This document shows, piece after piece, positions 59,689 to 64,000 of a DNA stretch of 64,000 bases. The position numbers were made by a program, and so were the translations under genes. The stretch is from Beaufortia kweichowensis. Taxonomy: Eukaryota > Chordata > Actinopteri > Cypriniformes > Gastromyzontidae. The stretch spans positions 9,557,001 through 9,621,000 of the forward strand of contig CM032815.1 of the NCBI GenBank assembly GCA_019155185.1. The letters run 5' to 3'. Positions within the stretch are counted from its first letter, which is position 1. Every line of letters starts with the position of its first letter. The notes beneath the pieces were generated by a model. It was not told the origin of the DNA, searched no databases, and saw only the letters and a list, made by a program, of their open reading frames with translations.

Positions 59689-61075
59689 GCGGCACTCCAA
59701 ACACAAGACGTACATGTAATTTCATGGCTCTCAAACTACAATTTAAAGCTATCTGTGCATTTAAAAGTATCTTTTGAATTTTTGTTAAAGTTGAAAGACC
59801 GATAAAGACATTGAAAATGTTTTCAGAAAGTGAATTACATTTTCTTTTTATCCAGCACTCTACACAGCAAACGGTGCTACTTGCAGATGTGACCTTGGTT
59901 TGCATTTGTCCATTTTCTATATTGCCACAGACTGCTGTGTTTGTGCCTAACTCTACTTGCACTGTTTTAAACTCTTTTTTCACTGCTTAAAATTATGCCT
60001 TCAATGTGGCATAACATCAAATACAGTCAAATTCTCAATCCATTTATATCAAGACTGCCAATGTGCAAATGCTCCAGGAATGTGTTTATTATTGTAAAAA
60101 TCTTTAAGACAGCCAAGATTGAACTATTAAAGTTCTGAAAACATAATGGGGGCAAAAATGTTGATCTGTTTTAGAGAGAGAGACCAGCACTCACTTGCAG
60201 ATAAACAGCCAAAAACTACATTGAAAATATCAAAAGACAGACGCATGACTTGTTAAACGGAGCCTGTGACAAAAATAATCGACTTGCAGAGCATAAAATT
60301 AACTGGATTCACAGGTTAAGCCTGAAGAAACTTCATTTAAATGCATTTCATGAACATGCACCAGATTCATGTCATTTACCCGCAAGGTAAAAAGCATCCA
60401 AAAAAATATTGCATTTCAACCATGACATTCCTATTACTCCGAATAGTCACAGTAAAGTAGATGGCACAGATTATTTCTGTGTGTGGCTTCTAACCTTTTT
60501 AGCCCTACATTCAATCATATACACTAAGGAAGGAAGGAAGTACAGAAGACATGAATAGCTCTTCAAACCAGAACATAATTCATAATAATTGGTTCATTTG
60601 GTTTGTCAAAACATATGAGGTGCTGTTCATTCTGTACATCCAGTGTACATTCCTAAAGAAAGCCCAGCAGGAAGAGTGTGCTTCAGAATATTAATGAAAA
60701 GAACAACTACTACAGTTTAATTCTCCACTCCTCTAGCCGCTAGACCAAATGCAATTTATAGACCATATATTGTCCCAAAATCCGGCTTTTGCTCCAATTA
60801 CAGTCATTTACAGGGACAGTTACCATCTTGAGACATTAAAAAACAACCAGGAGGAACAAGGAACTGCTATGTTGTTTCCTGTTAAAGAATGACTTTATTT
60901 TTGCACTCTGGATCACCTACTGTGTATATTTTCTTTCATTTTTTTTATGCTGCTCTGTCAGACATCTTTAAAAAATGGAAGTGAGTATAAACGCGAAATA
61001 TGCAATATACTGTGGATAGACTACTTACCATTTACTATCAGTTGAATGATATATCCACAATTTCTGTTTTTTGTA
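59689..61075. other. Intergenic, nothing specific recognised
   Basis: AT-rich and non-coding; short GAAGGAAGGAAG run at about 60528. Confidence 0.45.
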
Positions 61076-61295
61076 ATGTGTAAAAACTAAATGTGTAAAA
61101 ACTAGCTTACTGTTTTTACATAAAATCATCCTACATCATTCTCTGTACATCTGTACAACGCTGATATCTTAATATTGACTGAGTAATGACATGTCAAAGA
61201 TTGAAATCATAGTGATATTTATAGGTGAAATCAAACGTTTGATGCTTGTTATCTCGTAATTTGATTCTGACACTGGTTTTAACAAACAGGGTCAC
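61076..61295. mobile_element. TGTGACCC-type TIR element
   Basis: Right end AACAAACAGGGTCACA is intact. The interior shares ATTGACTGAGTAATGACATG and GTTTGATGCTTGTTATCTC with the other copies. The left end is eroded. Confidence 0.7.
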
Positions 61296-61631
61296 AAATT
61301 TACTTACCTGACTTAAAATGTGCTTCATATTGTGTGTTTACCGTATGCCGTCTATTTCATAAGTATTTCATAATTGAGAAAATGCCAGTGTTGCATAATG
61401 CAATAATATTAATGCGGCGAAAAAGAAATAAAGAAAAAATCTTTTTGTAAATAAATAATGAAAGATTGATTGTTCGTTCTTGCAGTTGTATAATTGATCA
61501 AATAACCATTATGTTAAATAATATTTTTTCTTTTTTAAAATAGCAAGTTTAGATGTTGTCTCATGAAAAACATTTATACATAGGTTACTGACAATTCTTT
61601 ATTTTTTCAGTGTATGTCTTTAATGGTACCA

Positions 61632-61670
61632 CACACACAGACGCACGCACGCGCGCGCGCGCACACACAC
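61632..61670. repeat. Alternating (AC)n(GC)n(AC)n tract
   Basis: CACACACAC, then ACGCACGCACGCGCGCGCGC, then ACACACAC: about 39 bp of nearly unbroken purine-pyrimidine alternation, a classic Z-DNA-prone sequence. It lies about 200 bp before the CpG-rich block. Confidence 0.9.
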
Positions 61671-61679
61671 TGAATCCCT

Positions 61680-62336
61680 GCCATCACTATATAGTGCTTG
61701 TCAGCATGTCATTTACATTCCTCAACAGTGTTGACTATGCAGGGCAGTCGGGCAGGGGGTTGGGCTGGCATCCTGCTTAGTGTTTACCGCTGCAGGTTTG
61801 CCTTCAGCTCACCTTTATTATCATTGTGAAAGACCTGGGGGCGGGAGCGCGCATGATATTTCTCAGGAACTGAATCTATTGCGGCGGCGGCGGGCGCACA
61901 TTTCCTCTCGCGCAAAGCCCACACAGATGTAGACATAAGACTCTCTCTTACCTCTGGTCGTCGCTCTATCGGATGGTCGATGGGCATGTGCATGAATTAA
62001 AGATTTTTTCCTCGATTATGCCAAAGCTGAAGAACTTTTGCTCGTGTCTGTTGAGACTCGGTCGCCGCGCAGCGAGAATTTGAGCGCATTTTGTGTGATC
62101 GGCGGCGGGAAACCGTCATGTTAGTGGATGCTGCGGGATGTATATCGACTTGCCTTGTCGGATTAAGCTGAAGTGACGCGTTTTGAAGTGTTTTCCGTCA
62201 TGGAGCCGGTTTTGAACCGATGATGGTTTCGGTTCGTGTGTGATAGTGCTCGGACTCCAGGTAAAAGTCTTTGCGGAGTGGATCCTGTCAAGAGTGAAGC
62301 TGTGCGGTTACCGCAGGGAATCAAGAGCGGTTATGG
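61680..62336 (+). promoter_or_regulatory. CpG-rich promoter and probable non-coding first exon of an unidentified gene
   Basis: From about 61840 to 62330 CpG is frequent, including GCGGCGGCGGCGGGCGCAC at about 61880, in sharp contrast with the AT-rich flanks. A TATA-like CACTATATAGTG palindrome is at about 61686. Splice donors CAG|GTAAAA (cut after 62260) and ATGG|GTAAAT (cut after 62336) face right, so transcription is probably on the + strand. The block holds several very short ORFs (for example ATG at 62119, 17 codons), typical of a 5' UTR. No long ORF. If the second donor is used, ATG at 62333-62335 could be the start codon at the exon's end. Which gene this is cannot be read here. Confidence 0.6.
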
Positions 62337-64000
62337 GTAAATAAAGTCAATTACTATTCAGATATATCTTTAAAAATCGATGTTATGCCATTTTCTGAAC
62401 AAGATTATGTATCTTTCAAATCTTCGCAGGGGTAGAGTGATGAATCCCAGTTTATTTTTCCACTTCTGCATTCGTTAGATTATGATGCTGTTAAGGTCGT
62501 CAAATCCACTCACTGTTATTTTGGCTTTTGAGTGTTAAAGAAATGATGATCATATTAAGCTAAAGACCAAAACTCGATACTGTAGCTGGAGCTCACCAGC
62601 AAGAAATGTTCAGATTTTTTGCTTTTTGAGTTATTTCAGTGGACAGTCGAGTAAATGGGGCATTATATTTGGGCAATTCCAGCATTATTGACGTGACCTT
62701 TTTAGTCAAAACATAAAATATAAATTCTCACGGAATGTATTTTTCCAATAGATTGAATCATATGTTTATATTTTACTAAAGCCCTGTTGATAGAGTCCAG
62801 ACATCAAAGAATATCATTCTGTACTATAAAGTTATATTTAAAACTTTGTAGGATTTCTGTGAATTAAAATGCACAAACCAGAAGCAGTAAAAGAACATAA
62901 AAGAGTTATTTTAATTTTCGTTTGTAATTTTCATTTGTTCATTTAAATTTTTCATTTATGAGGAATATGGACTGTTATGAATGTCACAATTGCAAAAACT
63001 GCACATAATCTGACTATACAAAATGATGCTTTAAACACATAAAAATGTTTTAAAAGCTTTGAGAGACCACTCACATGGATATATTTAAACCACCAAATAT
63101 TGATATCTGAGCTATCAGAATGCTGAAAACCATTGGGAAAAACTTTTTGCATGGACATTTGCATGGAAATGACCTCATGTTTGGTGGCCCCACGTAATGT
63201 TTTAAACATGTTTGTAGTATTTCCCCCATTGACACCTAAAGGTAAAAGTCTGCCTCACATCTAATTCTTATTCTGTGTCGGAATTCCAAACCGACTAACC
63301 TTGCTAACCTGATTTCATATTTATTCCTGTTGAACGAAGATCAGATCCGCAATGACAGGCCGGGGTGATGGATTGCGCTAAAAATTGCCAGTTGTCAGGA
63401 ATTTAGTCTACATCAAATTCATTCTTGAGGCTATTAAGTTGATCAGTAGTCTGTGCTTCATGTGCCTGCCAGGGACGTCTTGTAACTGCTTTATCAAATC
63501 AAGAGCCTGCTTTTCATATCATACATTCAAATACTGAAATACTAAAGAAAACATGTAATCCAGGCCTGATTTTCAGGTATTGACGAAGAATGTTATTTCT
63601 AATGGGGAAAAAACTTACACAGATAAAAATGAACCCCATTATAAGGACTGTGGTCTGAATGAAATCAGCAGAAGGTTTTGAGAACAGGTATAAATATAAT
63701 CAAGTGAAATTTCCAATCATAAAAAAACATGTTTAATCATTCAGTATGACAACTAATGTAGTCTAATTAAGAAAGGGTGTTAAAATTGCTTGCTTAGACC
63801 ATAAGCACAATAAAAAAACTTGTGCTATGGGCAAAGTGCCTCTTGTTAATTTTGAACGAGGGAGGCTAATTGGTCTCCTTTCATTTGTGTTTTTAGTTTA
63901 ATGTAAATTGATGTGTCAGTTCCATATAAAGTTCACACTTTTGCCTTTGCCTTTTACCCTGTGCTTACACTATCAACAAGCAACCAAACCATCATAAGGC
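62337..64000. other. Presumed first intron of the right-hand gene
   Basis: AT-rich, no exon seen to the window end. Includes the inverse dispersed repeat at 62671-63178. Confidence 0.4.
62671..63178 (-). repeat. Dispersed ~0.5-kb repeat, inverse copy
   Basis: Starts GGGCAATTCCAGCATTATTG and ends TTTGCATGGAAATGACC, with ATTTAAACCACCAAATATTG matching the inverse of 23225-23250. Fullest inverse copy in the window. Confidence 0.7.

Noticed and set aside
61680..62336. Naming the right-hand gene (for example an IgLON member, by analogy with the gene next to mammalian IGSF9B)
   Set aside because: No coding exon is present in the window, and the tail motifs favour IGSF9 rather than IGSF9B, so the synteny argument is weak.

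Overview
The window looks like nuclear DNA from a teleost fish, most likely a cyprinid (carp, barb or zebrafish relatives). I base this on the AT-rich intergenic sequence, the split gene with short phase-matched exons, and a dense load of fish-type repeats: hAT elements with 8-bp target-site duplications, short TIR elements, a tRNA-derived SINE, L2/CR1-like LINE 3' ends and long microsatellites. There are no bacterial-type operons, CRISPR arrays or phage genes.

Region 1 (1-13.4 kb, + strand) holds most of one gene: a five-Ig, two-fibronectin-III, single-pass neural adhesion receptor of the turtle/IGSF9 family. I could assign 18 coding exons, from the second half of Ig1 (exon start 3228) to a stop at 13420-13422, about 1,460 residues. 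The signal peptide and first half of Ig1 were not found and probably lie left of the window. All exon phases join cleanly except at one point: the 2-kb cytoplasmic-tail exon needs one extra base in a T run near 11322-11326. As written, the tail is cut by a frameshift and stop at 11326-11328. Tail motifs (GPDGRF, NVDG, SQSSGRGS, SVDENYEWDS) favour IGSF9 (turtle homolog A) over IGSF9B.

Region 2 (13.4-61.6 kb) is a gene-poor interval with no convincing host coding sequence. It holds a hAT element with a broken ZBED-like transposase (31.27-32.89 kb) carrying a nested miniature hAT copy, a second hAT element (45.11-45.81 kb) carrying a nested SINE, two LINE 3' ends, several TIR-element families, and an 87-bp inverted repeat around TATG/TA microsatellites. 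Blocks of less AT-rich, repeat-free sequence look like candidate conserved non-coding elements, and two perfect RFX X-box motifs lie here (15.8 and 20.7 kb), with another perfect one in the igsf9 5' intron (1.87 kb).

Region 3 (61.6-64 kb) has an alternating purine-pyrimidine tract, then a CpG-rich block with several very short ORFs and good splice donors at 62261 and 62337. It reads as the promoter and non-coding first exon of a second + strand gene whose coding exons lie right of the window. I cannot name that gene from the sequence.
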